A DNA stretch of 49,306 nucleotides from Dyella acidiphila (GTDB lineage: Bacteria > Pseudomonadota > Gammaproteobacteria > Xanthomonadales > Rhodanobacteraceae), in NCBI RefSeq assembly GCF_014863405.1, contig NZ_JACZZA010000020.1:1-49306 (forward strand), read 5' to 3'. Under the pieces are notes generated by a model. The model was not told the DNA's origin, made no database searches, and was given only the letters and a program-made list of their open reading frames with translations. The position numbers and the translations under genes are program-made. Shown piece after piece: positions 36,272-43,696 of this stretch (position 1 is its first letter; every line of letters begins with the position of its first letter).

Positions 36272-36724
36272 TCACTTCAGCATCTGCTCGTACATCAGGT
36301 AGTGGCATTGCTCCATGCCAAGGTCCCGATACGTGCTCTGCGCACGCAGGTTTTCTGTCTCTACATACAAGCGCAAACCCACCGCACCCGCTTCACCAGC
36401 GCGCCGTGCGACATCGGCATACAGCGCACGAAACACGCCGCCTCGCCGCGCCTGCGGTGCCACATACACGCTCTGGATCCACCAGAAATCGCCGTTGCGC
36501 CAATCGCTCCACTCATACGTCACCAACAGGCAACCCACCGGCTCGCCATCGCGCTCGGCCACCAGGTAGAAACCACGCCTTGGCTCATCGAATACCGCCG
36601 CCACACCGCGCGCCAGCACCTCATGCTCGAGACGCTTGTGCTCCGTCTCCCACGCCATCGCCGCATTCCATTCGGCCACTGCAGCGGCGTCGCTGCGTTC
36701 GGCCAGACGTATCGTTATCGTCAC
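36272..36724 (-). CDS. GNAT-family N-acetyltransferase
   Basis: A 150-residue acyl-CoA N-acetyltransferase. It starts MTITIRLAERSDAAAVAEW, with the beta4-strand WWIQSVYVAPQARRGGVFRALY that holds the acetyl-CoA pyrophosphate loop (QARRGG), and ends with the motif ENLRAQSTYRDLGMEQ. Substrate unknown. Same strand as ntrC, 18 bp downstream of its stop, so it may be co-transcribed as the last gene of an ntrBC unit. Confidence 0.88.
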   Translation of the reverse strand: MTITIRLAERSDAAAVAEWNAAMAWETEHKRLEHEVLARGVAAVFDEPRRGFYLVAERDGEPVGCLLVTYEWSDWRNGDFWWIQSVYVAPQARRGGVFRALYADVARRAGEAGAVGLRLYVETENLRAQSTYRDLGMEQCHYLMYEQMLK

Positions 36725-36742
36725 TGCTGATACTCCACTGAA

Positions 36743-38134
36743 TTATTTGCGCCGGACGCGCGAGGCGCCGAGCTTGCGCGTCAAGGTATTGCGGCCCACG
36801 CCCAGCGCAGCCGCTGCATGCTGGCGATGGCCTTCGTTGGCAGCCAGCGCCGCTTCCAGCAACACGCGATCCAAAGCTTCGCGCGCACGCGCATGGATAT
36901 CCGCTTCATCGTGCTCCAGCGCGCGTTCGGCCCAATCGCGCAAGGCATCGGTCCAGTCGCCGCGCGGCGCATCGCCGGATTTGCCCATGTCCGCCGGCAG
37001 AATTTCCGTACCCGCCGCAATCACCGCCAGGCGCCGGCACAGGTTTTCCAGCTCGCGCACATTGCCGGGAAAATCGCGCTGCGCGATCGCCTTCAGCGCC
37101 GCTTTGGAAAACCGCTTGGGCGGCAACTTCAGCTCCTGCACTGCACTGGCCAGGAAATGCTGCGCCAGCAGTGGAATATCGCCGCGGCGCTGGCGCAGCG
37201 GCGGCAGCTCGATCCGCACCACATCCAGGCGATGCTTGAGATCGGCGCGGAATTGCCCGGCCGTGACGCGCGCATCCAGGTCCTGGTGGGTAGCCGCCAC
37301 GATGCGCACATTGCAGCGAATCAATTCACGGCCGCCGACGCGATAAAACTCGCCACCGGCCAATACGCGCAGCAGACGCGTTTGCAGGATCAGCGGCATG
37401 TCGCCGATTTCATCCAGAAACAAGGTGCCGCCTTCGGCCTGTTCGAAGCGCCCGGACACGCGCCGCGCCGCACCGGTAAACGCGCCCGCTTCATGGCCGA
37501 ACAATTCGCTTTCCAGCAGTTCGCTGGGAATCGCAGCCGTGTTCAAGGCGACGAAGGGCTTGCCGCGCCGCGCGCTTTCCTCGTGCAGCGCGCGCGCCAC
37601 CAGTTCCTTGCCGGTACCGGTTTCGCCGGTGACCAGCACATTCAGATCGCTGGCGGCGACGCGCCCGATCAGGCGGAACACTTCGCGCATCGGCGCGCTG
37701 TCGCCCAGCAGGGCGTGCGCCGGTGCGGCGGGCGCTTCCATCGTGGCCTGCGCATGCGGCACATCGGCCAGCGCGCGCTGCACCGCTGCCAGTGCCTGAT
37801 CCAGGTCGAACGGCTTGGCCAGGTAATCCACCGCGCCAGCCCGATACGCCGCCGCCGTGGTGGCGACATCGGTGTAGGCGCTCATCACGATCACCGGGCC
37901 GATCTGCCGCGCGCGTAATTCCTCCAGCAAGGCGAGACCGCCATCGCCAGGCATGCGCACGTCGGTAATCAGCAAGGCCGGCGTCGCATCGCGCAAGGCG
38001 CTGCGCACACTGGCGGTATCGCCAAATTCGCGCACCGCCAGACCCGCATCGCGCAAGGCCTCCGCCAGCACGAAGCGCACACCGCGATCGTCGTCGACAA
38101 TCCAGATCCCGGAAGTTTCAACCTGCTTAGCCAT
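36743..38134 (-). CDS. ntrC: Nitrogen regulator NtrC (NR-I), sigma-54 activator
   Basis: A 463-residue response regulator activating sigma-54 promoters of nitrogen genes. The receiver domain (1-125) has a phosphoacceptor Asp near residue 58 in LLITDVRMPG. The AAA+ domain (about 145-380) has the Walker A GETGTGKE, the sigma-54 contact loop GAFTGA and the Walker B FLDEIGDM. A C-terminal Fis-type helix-turn-helix includes HRQHAAAALGVGRNTLTRKL. The start at 38134 overlaps the ntrB stop by 8 bp. Gene order ntrB-ntrC on the minus strand is standard. Confidence 0.95.
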   Translation of the reverse strand: MAKQVETSGIWIVDDDRGVRFVLAEALRDAGLAVREFGDTASVRSALRDATPALLITDVRMPGDGGLALLEELRARQIGPVIVMSAYTDVATTAAAYRAGAVDYLAKPFDLDQALAAVQRALADVPHAQATMEAPAAPAHALLGDSAPMREVFRLIGRVAASDLNVLVTGETGTGKELVARALHEESARRGKPFVALNTAAIPSELLESELFGHEAGAFTGAARRVSGRFEQAEGGTLFLDEIGDMPLILQTRLLRVLAGGEFYRVGGRELIRCNVRIVAATHQDLDARVTAGQFRADLKHRLDVVRIELPPLRQRRGDIPLLAQHFLASAVQELKLPPKRFSKAALKAIAQRDFPGNVRELENLCRRLAVIAAGTEILPADMGKSGDAPRGDWTDALRDWAERALEHDEADIHARAREALDRVLLEAALAANEGHRQHAAAALGVGRNTLTRKLGASRVRRK

Positions 38135-39170
38135 CGGAACGTCCCGCCGAAGAAGCCGCCGCGCCCACGCGTGGCGGCAAAGGGAGATACAGCGAAAACA
38201 CTGTTCCGCCGGCGCGGCTGGCATAACGCAGCTCGCCGCCGTGTTCGTGCGCGATCTCGCGCGACAAAGCCAGCCCCAGGCCAGTGCCATCGGCGCGGCC
38301 GGAGACCAGCGGCTCAAACAAGGTGTCGCGCAAGGCCGCGGGCACGCCAGGGCCGTCATCGATCACATCCAGGCGCAGCGCACTGCGCAACATGCGCTCG
38401 CCCAGGCGCACACCGTGCTCGACACGGCTGCGCAAGGTCAGCGTGCGCGCACCGGCTTCGATTGCATTGCGTGCCAGGTTCAACATCACCTGCTGCAGGC
38501 GATCCGCATCACCGTGCACATCCGGTAGGCTCGGATCGTAGTCGTGGCGCACACGCGGCGCCGCCGGTTCGGCCAGGATCAGCTCGCTCAGGCGCTCCAG
38601 CAACTGATGCAGATTCACCGGCCCCAACTGCGGCGCGCCATCGTGATGCAGCAGCCGATTGGCCAGCGCCGCCAGCCGATCCGCCTCCGCAATCACCATC
38701 CCGGCCAGCGCCTGCATATCCGCATCGTCCAGCCGCCGCTGCAGCAACTGCGCCGCACCGCGCAGGCCGGCGAGCGGATTCTTCACCTCATGCGCAAAGC
38801 CGCGCAGCGTGGCCGACAAAGGCGATATCGCCGAACCCGCATCCGCCAGCGCATGCACCTCCACCAACAGCCGCCCGGCATCCAGCGGCTGCAAGGCCAC
38901 ATCCACCCGCCCGCCACCGTTCTGCGCCCCCGGCAAAACCACCCCCCGGCACTGCACGGAACGCTGCTCCGCCAGACTCCGCCCCGCCTGCTCCACCACC
39001 CCGGGCTCCTGCAACAAGCCCGCCAGCGGCTGCCCCTGCGCATGCCGCAAGCCCAGCCCCAGCATCTCGACCAGCGCCGGATTGATCCATTGCACCCGCA
39101 GCGCACCATCGACCACCGCCAATCCGGTCGACATCTGCTCCGCCCAGCCCAGGGGTTCGTTCTCGCTCAT
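38127..39170 (-). CDS. ntrB: Nitrogen sensor kinase NtrB (NR-II)
   Basis: A 347-residue soluble histidine kinase/phosphatase paired with NtrC and controlled by PII in the family. A PAS-like N-terminal part covers 1-115. The phosphoaccepting His is H127 in FAHEVKNPLAGLRGAAQLL, the typical NtrB H-box. The C-terminal ATPase part shows the N box RNAIEAG, the G1 box DVIDDGPGVP and the G2 box GTGLGLALSREIAHEHGGEL. Start MSENEPLGWAEQ at 39170 is chosen by family N-terminus; an in-frame start at 39221 would run into the candidate NtrC sites. The mobile element ends only about 80 bp upstream. Confidence 0.94.
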   Translation of the reverse strand: MSENEPLGWAEQMSTGLAVVDGALRVQWINPALVEMLGLGLRHAQGQPLAGLLQEPGVVEQAGRSLAEQRSVQCRGVVLPGAQNGGGRVDVALQPLDAGRLLVEVHALADAGSAISPLSATLRGFAHEVKNPLAGLRGAAQLLQRRLDDADMQALAGMVIAEADRLAALANRLLHHDGAPQLGPVNLHQLLERLSELILAEPAAPRVRHDYDPSLPDVHGDADRLQQVMLNLARNAIEAGARTLTLRSRVEHGVRLGERMLRSALRLDVIDDGPGVPAALRDTLFEPLVSGRADGTGLGLALSREIAHEHGGELRYASRAGGTVFSLYLPLPPRVGAAASSAGRSDG

Positions 39171-39220
39171 TGCACCATCATGGGCAATGCGCCGGGTTGG
39201 TGCAAATGGGGAACGGTGCA
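39171..39220 (-). promoter_or_regulatory. Candidate NtrC-binding half-sites at the ntrB start
   Basis: TGCACCA (39171-39177) and its inverted form TGGTGCA (39198-39204) lie directly upstream of ntrB, with a third half-site CGGTGCA at 39214-39220. The NtrC consensus is GCACCA, a short spacer, TGGTGC. The first pair is spaced wider than the classical site (20 bp rather than about 4-5), while the second and third are direct repeats 16 bp apart. Autoregulation is plausible but not shown. Confidence 0.4.
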
Positions 39221-39251
39221 AAGCGACAGTCGGAACGCTACCTTGGACAGA

Positions 39252-39319
39252 TGTCGGCGATGCTTAACCTTGTCGCAGTCGCACTAAACCCTGTCGCAGT
39301 GACTTAACCTTGTCGCGGA
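39252..39319 (+). repeat. Proposed transposon left end with three transposase-site-like repeats
   Basis: The terminus TGT (39252) is followed by CTTAACCTTGTCGCAGT (39263-39279), CTAAACCCTGTCGCAGT (39284-39300) and CTTAACCTTGTCGCGGA (39303-39319), at steps of 21 and 19 bp. Multiple binding repeats of about 20 bp inside a TGT end are typical of Tn7/Tn5053-type elements. The 5 bp before TGT is ACAGA and could be a target duplication. The remainder to 39427 holds nothing I recognise. Confidence 0.6.
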
Positions 39320-39427
39320 GCGCACGTTGCCACATCCCGGGCGCAAGACGCGCACTCCGGTTTTGCCGATCGCATGTTTGGAGGTCCTTCCTTGTTAGGC
39401 TAACGATCACGGCACGGTCGCTAGCGG

Positions 39428-39453
39428 TATCCGCTCTGGGTCGGAAGCTGACG
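39428..39453 (-). repeat. Cassette hairpin repeat, copy 1
   Basis: On the minus strand the loop CGACCC is flanked by the arms GTCAGCTTC and AGAGCGGAT. It directly follows the TAA of the 141-residue gene. Part of a family of eight copies aligned without gaps over 26 nt. Confidence 0.8.
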
Positions 39454-39879
39454 TTAATTCTTTGCTTCCGCCCAGTACATGGCCTGGGCGAGGCTTTCAT
39501 CAGCGTAGCGTTCTGACTGGGCGGCAAGCTCATTGAGACGCACCTTGACCGCCTCTTTGCCAAACGTCCGCACGCACGGGGCTATGAAGACCCGATTGGC
39601 ACTTGGGTTGGATTCTTCCAACGCCGCTGCCAGGAGCGGGTCAAGCAAGATGCTGGGGACGGGATTCACCCGCTCCAGCGTCTTTGCGACGAACCATTTC
39701 TTCCTGGGTTCATTGAGCGCAGCAACGAACCAAGCAAGATCAGGCACTCTGTTCTTAGGGAAGCCGGACGCTGCCTCACCGAGTAAGTCATCAATTGCCG
39801 AAAGCTCAGGCTGACTTCTTGGGCCTGCCTGAATGAGCTGCGCATAGCGATCCGCCAAGCGGTCCCAGTCGATGGCCAT
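39454..39879 (-). CDS. Cargo protein of unknown function (141 aa)
   Basis: A soluble helical protein, MAIDWDRLADRYAQLIQ onward, with repeated helices spaced like HEAT repeats (for example PDLAWFVAALNEPRKKWFV then PSILLDPLLAAAL). Such folds occur among immunity proteins, but I recognise no family. A Shine-Dalgarno (AAGGA or GGAG) lies just upstream. It is the last cargo gene before the proposed left end. Lower GC and unlike core codon use suggest transfer. Confidence 0.6.
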   Translation of the reverse strand: MAIDWDRLADRYAQLIQAGPRSQPELSAIDDLLGEAASGFPKNRVPDLAWFVAALNEPRKKWFVAKTLERVNPVPSILLDPLLAAALEESNPSANRVFIAPCVRTFGKEAVKVRLNELAAQSERYADESLAQAMYWAEAKN

Positions 39880-39913
39880 TCCTTCACTCCAGACAAGACC
39901 CTAACCCATAAAG

Positions 39914-39939
39914 TGTCCGCATTGGGTTGAAAGCGAACA
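39914..39939 (-). repeat. Cassette hairpin repeat, copy 2
   Basis: Minus strand: left arm TGTTCGCTTT, loop CAACCC, right arm AATGCGGACA; stem closed by G-U as well as Watson-Crick pairs. It starts 13 bp after the TAG of the 75-residue gene. Confidence 0.8.
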
Positions 39940-39952
39940 TTTGCCACGAACG

Positions 39953-40180
39953 CTAGATCGAAGGTCGATAACCCGCCTTCCAAAGATAATCAAGGAAAGG
40001 CCCTTCTGAGCCATCAGTCAACTGGACCGCGACGTCGTAGCCACCTTTGAAGTGTTTAGCTACTCTGGTTATTTCTTCGACGCCGGGGGCAGAAGCGATA
40101 GTAGAACAGAGTTCATTTACTTCGGCCTGTGAATATGTCTCTGGCTTTTCCGCGACAAGGAGTCTGGCATAGAAGTTCAT
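39953..40180 (-). CDS. Small cargo protein of unknown function (75 aa)
   Basis: From ATG 40180 (MNFYARLLVAEKPETYSQ) with GGAG 10 nt upstream; a longer frame to 40225 runs through a hairpin repeat and is less likely. Short alpha/beta sequence with no membrane segment. No family recognised. Same strand as its neighbours, with a hairpin repeat on each side. Confidence 0.5.
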   Translation of the reverse strand: MNFYARLLVAEKPETYSQAEVNELCSTIASAPGVEEITRVAKHFKGGYDVAVQLTDGSEGPFLDYLWKAGYRPSI

Positions 40181-40226
40181 CACGCAGTTTCTCCAAGCAA
40201 AATTGCGAATACTTGCCGTCAACAAA

Positions 40227-40252
40227 GTTCTGCTTCGGGTCGAAAGCTGACG
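40227..40252 (-). repeat. Cassette hairpin repeat, copy 3
   Basis: Minus strand: GTCAGCTTT, loop CGACCC, GAAGCAGAAC. It lies 26 bp after the TAA of the frameshifted SUKH/DUF1851-like gene. Confidence 0.8.
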
Positions 40253-40278
40253 CGGGTTGGCGACACTATAAGCTGTCT

Positions 40279-40769
40279 TTAGGAGCGCCGCGCACGCTCG
40301 ATGCTCATGGCTTGTTCGACCGACTGCCCAACAAGATTTGTATAGACACTCAGCAAGCCCTTCACATAAGTATCTTCACTCCCGCTTCCACCCAACCGCG
40401 GCCATGGCTGCGCTATAAAGCATTCACCGTAAATGAGGGGGGACAGGCGCGCGCTGAGGGAAAGGAACAAGGTGCGATGAAGCACTTGGTCTAGCATTTC
40501 ATCCGAGGTAAGGAAGTCATTGAAGAACCAATCGAAACTTTTGTCGATAAACGTCGATGAGCTTCGTTGAATATCCAAAAAATAGATTGCCCCGCGCGTT
40601 TCAGACCAGAAAAATAGGTCCCCAGACTGCTCGCAACCACAGCAACAGCATCCTGACCGAGGAGCCATCGCCAAGAACTGAGAGCTTGTCTCGAAAGCGA
40701 CTGATCCAGAACGGATAGCAATCCACCCCGATTGGTGCCGTCAGCACGGAATATGTCGTCAAATCTCAT
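40279..40769 (-). pseudogene. Frameshifted SUKH/DUF1851-like (immunity-type) gene
   Basis: Two overlapping minus-strand frames make one protein. The upstream frame (40769-40491) begins MRFDDIFRADGTNRGG with a good GGAG ribosome site. The downstream frame (40674-40279) carries the family-like GDLFFWSETRGAIYFLD and FIDKSFDWFFNDFL. Adding one base in the four-base C run at 40620-40623 (GGGG on the coding strand) joins them smoothly as AVVASSLGDLFFWSE, giving 163 residues. This is either a real one-base deletion or a sequencing error. The C-terminal half resembles SMI1/KNR4 or T6SS immunity (Tdi1, DUF1851) proteins. It follows the 166-residue gene with a 46-bp gap and no hairpin between, so the pair may act together. 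Confidence 0.65.
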
Positions 40770-40815
40770 GTACGTGCTCCATGCGGTATTTCAATTGGCT
40801 GGCTTTGAAGCCGCG

Positions 40816-41316
40816 CTACGCGCCTGGACCACCACAAGCAAACGTACCCGCTATGGGGCGCCCACTAATATCATTGAACCCGGTCTCGTAGCTCAACCGG
40901 AAGATGTCGCTGGATGTGCCGAGCGAAGCCATTAGTTGACGCCTATAACTCTCGTTATCACTCCACAGTGCGGGGTGTCGACTGAAGGAAAATGTTTCGC
41001 CCCCGTGGAATACGGTCAAAACGTATGCATCATCGTTCATGACAAACCCTTTCAATTGCTGCCCGTCCAACGTTCGAATCGTGGCGCGGATAAAAATGCG
41101 CATGCGCGGCGGGAATGGGTTCGATTCAAGCATCGTGTAAACGCAATGCTCGTTTCCGGGAGAATTTTGTGAAAAAAGTTCGAGCACGTGTTCGCGATCT
41201 AGGCCCCACCGTTCGATCTCTTCAATCTCGTCCCAGTCATAGTGCTCAGACCAAACCGGAAAGCGATCGAATGCCTCTTCGTTGAGCCTACTTTCCGGTA
41301 GAACTAGAAAATCCAT
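40816..41316 (-). CDS. Cargo protein, unknown (166 aa, immunity-like)
   Basis: Starts MDFLVLPESRLNEEAFDRF at 41316 behind GGGAGAG. Acidic soluble protein with the striking stretch FPVWSEHYDWDEIEEIERWG, then a beta-rich part RMRIFIRATIRTLDGQQLKGFVMNDDAYVL and TVFHGGETFSFSRHP. I recall similar conserved hypothetical proteins next to toxin loci but cannot name a family. It lies 46 bp upstream of the frameshifted DUF1851-like gene and follows a hairpin repeat. Confidence 0.6.
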   Translation of the reverse strand: MDFLVLPESRLNEEAFDRFPVWSEHYDWDEIEEIERWGLDREHVLELFSQNSPGNEHCVYTMLESNPFPPRMRIFIRATIRTLDGQQLKGFVMNDDAYVLTVFHGGETFSFSRHPALWSDNESYRRQLMASLGTSSDIFRLSYETGFNDISGRPIAGTFACGGPGA

Positions 41317-41356
41317 CACGACTCTCCCTAAAACGCCAGTTTTCTTGCTCGCCAAC

Positions 41357-41382
41357 TGTCTGCTATGGATGGAAGCGGACGT
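41357..41382 (-). repeat. Cassette hairpin repeat, copy 4
   Basis: Minus strand: CGTCCGCTTC, loop CATCCA, TAGCAGACA. Diverged loop (CATCCA instead of CGACCC). It follows the TAG at 41401-41403 of the 203-residue gene by 18 bp. Confidence 0.7.
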
Positions 41383-41400
41383 TTTCGCTGTCGACCCTTG

Positions 41401-42012
41401 CTACCAATGCTTGGTCGGACAGAGACCGGCCGCAACGGCTTGAGCCTCTGACATTGGTGCAAGCTCTTCCAACGTTGGAAGCGCAAAAATCCTCACTTCC
41501 GTACCCTTGTACTTCCAGAAGCCCAATCGATCACCGTTGGTGATCCAGTAGTCGGAAATCGGCTTGTATTGCGCTGCGCCTTCCATGGTGCACTCGGCTA
41601 TATAGGTGTCGTGCTTCTCTCGATAAATCAGCACAGACGTGGAGCCAAACCAGTCTAAGAACCGCACGTCGCAACCGAAATAGGGGTTGTAGCTGACGAT
41701 CTCTGAGGCGACTTCGCCTACGGGATCTCCGCGCAACCGAAATTCAAATGAGACGTCCACATACTCGCTCAGTTCTTTGGCGGCGCATGCGACGTAGGCA
41801 ATTGCGCCGTCAGGACCAAAGGAAGCAGCAATGATTTCCTGTTCGTACCCATCAGCGTCAACGAACTTGACTGGTCTTGCGAGAATTCTGGCGGCTTCTG
41901 CGATGCGGGACTCGTCAGGCTCCGCTCCGGAGCTATTAAAACGAAGCGGGATTCCAGCCATAGCTGGATTAGGGCGTCCGGCATCAAAAAGTGGATCATT
42001 TGAGTGGGACAT
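41401..42012 (-). CDS. Cargo protein, unknown (203 aa)
   Basis: MSHSNDPLFDAGRPNPAM onward, ATG at 42012 with CAGGAA upstream. Soluble alpha/beta protein; a central segment FGCDVRFLDWFGSTSVLIYREKHD precedes DYWITNGDRLGFWKYKGTEVRIF, which looks like a beta-sandwich or SUKH-like half. No catalytic motif. Family not recognised. Flanked on each side by a hairpin repeat. Confidence 0.6.
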   Translation of the reverse strand: MSHSNDPLFDAGRPNPAMAGIPLRFNSSGAEPDESRIAEAARILARPVKFVDADGYEQEIIAASFGPDGAIAYVACAAKELSEYVDVSFEFRLRGDPVGEVASEIVSYNPYFGCDVRFLDWFGSTSVLIYREKHDTYIAECTMEGAAQYKPISDYWITNGDRLGFWKYKGTEVRIFALPTLEELAPMSEAQAVAAGLCPTKHW

Positions 42013-42070
42013 GAAGATTTCCTGACATCTGATTACCTATCGTGACGGACGCACTGATTGTGCGCCGAGT

Positions 42071-42096
42071 CGGCCGCAATGAGTCAAAAGCCGACA
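42071..42096 (-). repeat. Cassette hairpin repeat, copy 5
   Basis: Minus strand: TGTCGGCTTT, loop TGACTC, ATTGCGGCCG; the outer part also pairs GTCGGC with GCCGAC. It starts about 50 bp after the TGA of the DUF4253-like gene, the longest gap in the set. Confidence 0.75.
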
Positions 42097-42146
42097 TCCC
42101 AAATCTAAGAATTCCTTGAATAATTTAGACCGTTGAGCGACAGCAA

Positions 42147-42932
42147 TCACCTACCAAAATTTTCGGTGTAGCAAAGGAACAAAGTCCGGGTAGCTAGCAA
42201 TACTTTTTCCAACTCTTTCCATTGGCCTTGTGACTTGTTGTCAGTGCAACCGTAAAGTCCAGCCAGATCATCCATCAAATGTTCCGCCTCGGCCATCTCC
42301 AACGAGCTGGGGCGCACGAAACCGAGCCACGATGCACCAATTCCAAAGAACCGATAGCCGTATTGCTCTTGCATGTGCTGGATTACCACATGATTCTGAA
42401 ATACATTCCAATCGCTACTAAAATAGCCATTGGGTATTCCGGCAATCAATAGATCGTCACGCGGCACGGGGAGTCGCTGAACGTATACCACGCGATCCAG
42501 CATGCTCGACGGATGGCGATTAGTTGCTATTAGTGTCTGAATATCTTCGTCAGTCGCGATCAGTTCGCCAACCACGCCCTCCCAAGTCAGAACCAAATCT
42601 GGGTTTTGCAGCTGGCTCATTACATGAGAAAGGCGCCTGAGCTCGAATTCCCGGACCGAGCTAGGATTATCGAAATCAGTCTTATCGGCGCTTATGCAAA
42701 GGGCCGTCTGCTCCAATGCGTGATTACTGGTGTAGCAACATTGCCCCAAGTCATCAAGCGTACAAAGAAAGCGATATTCTGGTTGGTCATCATTCAATTC
42801 ACCCAGTAAAGCGAGTAACGCTTGCATCGACTCAAGATCTTTCAAGCGAAGATGACTGAATGTGTCGACAGGCCTGAATCCAGTCTTTTCGCGGTAGTCG
42901 ATAACAGTGCGCTGCATATTCCGGACGTCCAT
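42147..42932 (-). CDS. DUF4253-like cargo protein (261 aa)
   Basis: MDVRNMQRTVIDYREKTGF onward. The last 85 residues match the layout of DUF4253: QNHVVIQHMQEQYGYRFFGIGASWLGFVRP, then a helix EMAEAEHLMDDLAGLYG, then the acidic/helical end LFLCYTENFG. DUF4253 proteins are frequent near toxin genes and are thought to be immunity-like, but no function is proven. The N-terminal 170 residues contain two CC/CxxxC elements without a clear motif. No toxin is encoded next to it. Confidence 0.6.
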   Translation of the reverse strand: MDVRNMQRTVIDYREKTGFRPVDTFSHLRLKDLESMQALLALLGELNDDQPEYRFLCTLDDLGQCCYTSNHALEQTALCISADKTDFDNPSSVREFELRRLSHVMSQLQNPDLVLTWEGVVGELIATDEDIQTLIATNRHPSSMLDRVVYVQRLPVPRDDLLIAGIPNGYFSSDWNVFQNHVVIQHMQEQYGYRFFGIGASWLGFVRPSSLEMAEAEHLMDDLAGLYGCTDNKSQGQWKELEKVLLATRTLFLCYTENFGR

Positions 42933-42992
42933 CGCTTGTCAATTGGATTTTAGAACGAGTGATAACATTACTACCGGTGACTACCTCAAATA

Positions 42993-43018
42993 TGTCTGCT
43001 CTGGGTCGAAAGCGATCA
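42993..43018 (-). repeat. Cassette hairpin repeat, copy 6
   Basis: Minus strand: TGATCGCTTT, loop CGACCC, AGAGCAGACA. It overlaps the TGA stop codon of the 86-residue gene. Confidence 0.8.
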
Positions 43019-43276
43019 TCCGTGTTCCGCGAAGTAGGCTTCAAAAGTAAGCCGTGCTTCGGCTTCGTCGATTACCTTGGCAGAACGCTCACCAAACTCC
43101 CACCAAGCCCCGCAACGGCCGCAATGATGCAAGTAAGCATGTGCTTGTAAGTTACTTGCAACGAGCCTGGGAGGAAGGCTGATCCCACCAGACCGCGCCA
43201 CAGTCTCGGGCGACCATTCGCTAGATAGGACGCCCTCTCTGCAGGCTTCACACCCTTGTTCCGACCAGTTTGTCAA
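43016..43276 (-). CDS. Small zinc-ribbon-like cargo protein (86 aa)
   Basis: Starts with TTG at 43276, read MTNWSEQGCEACREG, behind a strong GGGGGAG ribosome site that decides the start. Two CxxC pairs, CEAC (near residue 9) and CGRC (near 52), would bind one zinc in a treble-clef or ribbon. The tail ARLTFEAYFAEHG is helical. Function unknown. Its stop codon lies in hairpin copy 6, and the hairpin before it is copy 7. Confidence 0.55.
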   Translation of the reverse strand: MTNWSEQGCEACREGVLSSEWSPETVARSGGISLPPRLVASNLQAHAYLHHCGRCGAWWEFGERSAKVIDEAEARLTFEAYFAEHG

Positions 43277-43302
43277 AACACTCCCCCTGTTAACCCCGGC
43301 AT

Positions 43303-43328
43303 CGTCCTCTCCGGGTCGGAAGCCGATA
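43303..43328 (-). repeat. Cassette hairpin repeat, copy 7
   Basis: Minus strand: TATCGGCTTC, loop CGACCC, GGAGAGGACG. It begins 2 bp after the TAA of the 97-residue membrane protein gene. Confidence 0.8.
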
Positions 43329-43330
43329 GT

Positions 43331-43624
43331 TTAGCCCGCTCCACCCAAAGCCCTTAGCCCAGGAAATGCCGCAATAGCCAAACAAAGGCCAAGGAAGATA
43401 GCCGCCTTCGTGGCAAGCTCGGCCCACGGAAATGGGAGCTTGCCGTCCGGGTTGCTCCAACCACCGGCAGCATCGTCATCAGCCGTCACAACGTGGCCCA
43501 ACAATGCCCAGCCAGCAAAGCCAGTCAACGTAAAGATGTAAGGAACGGCAAACATCAACGAGAGAACAACTGCCGTTGATGCAACCACGGCCAATAAGAC
43601 GATGTAGCGACGCCTCTCGGTCAC
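43331..43624 (-). CDS. Small cargo membrane protein (97 aa)
   Basis: GTG start at 43624 (MTERRRYIVLLAVVAST) with AGAGG upstream. Two strong membrane segments at about 7-40 and 73-92, separated by an acidic loop VTADDDAAGGWSNPDG. Orientation cannot be fixed. No family recognised. First cargo gene after tniQ in the direction of transcription. Confidence 0.5.
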   Translation of the reverse strand: MTERRRYIVLLAVVASTAVVLSLMFAVPYIFTLTGFAGWALLGHVVTADDDAAGGWSNPDGKLPFPWAELATKAAIFLGLCLAIAAFPGLRALGGAG

Positions 43625-43646
43625 TCACTTTACCTCTGACTAGTTA

Positions 43647-43673
43647 GGTCCGCTCCGTGGCCGAGAACAGACG
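43647..43673 (-). repeat. Cassette hairpin repeat, copy 8 (degenerate)
   Basis: Minus strand: CGTCTGTTCT, loop CGGCCA, CGGAGCGGACC. It lies between the 3' end of tniQ (43697) and the start of the membrane-protein gene, and marks the edge of the array on the transposition-gene side. Alignment to the others is weaker. Confidence 0.5.
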
Positions 43674-43696
43674 TGATTGCAGAACCCCGTTCTTTG

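Noticed and set aside
39264-39563. 99-codon minus-strand frame at the transposon end
   Set aside because: Its C-terminus is just the translation of the tandem end repeats and it overlaps the 141-residue gene; no ribosome site.
39428-43673. Integron attC sites for the repeats
   Set aside because: The defining GTTRRRY and RYYYAAC core boxes are missing or only accidental near the copies (for example GTTAGGG near copy 2), and no tyrosine integrase gene is in the window.
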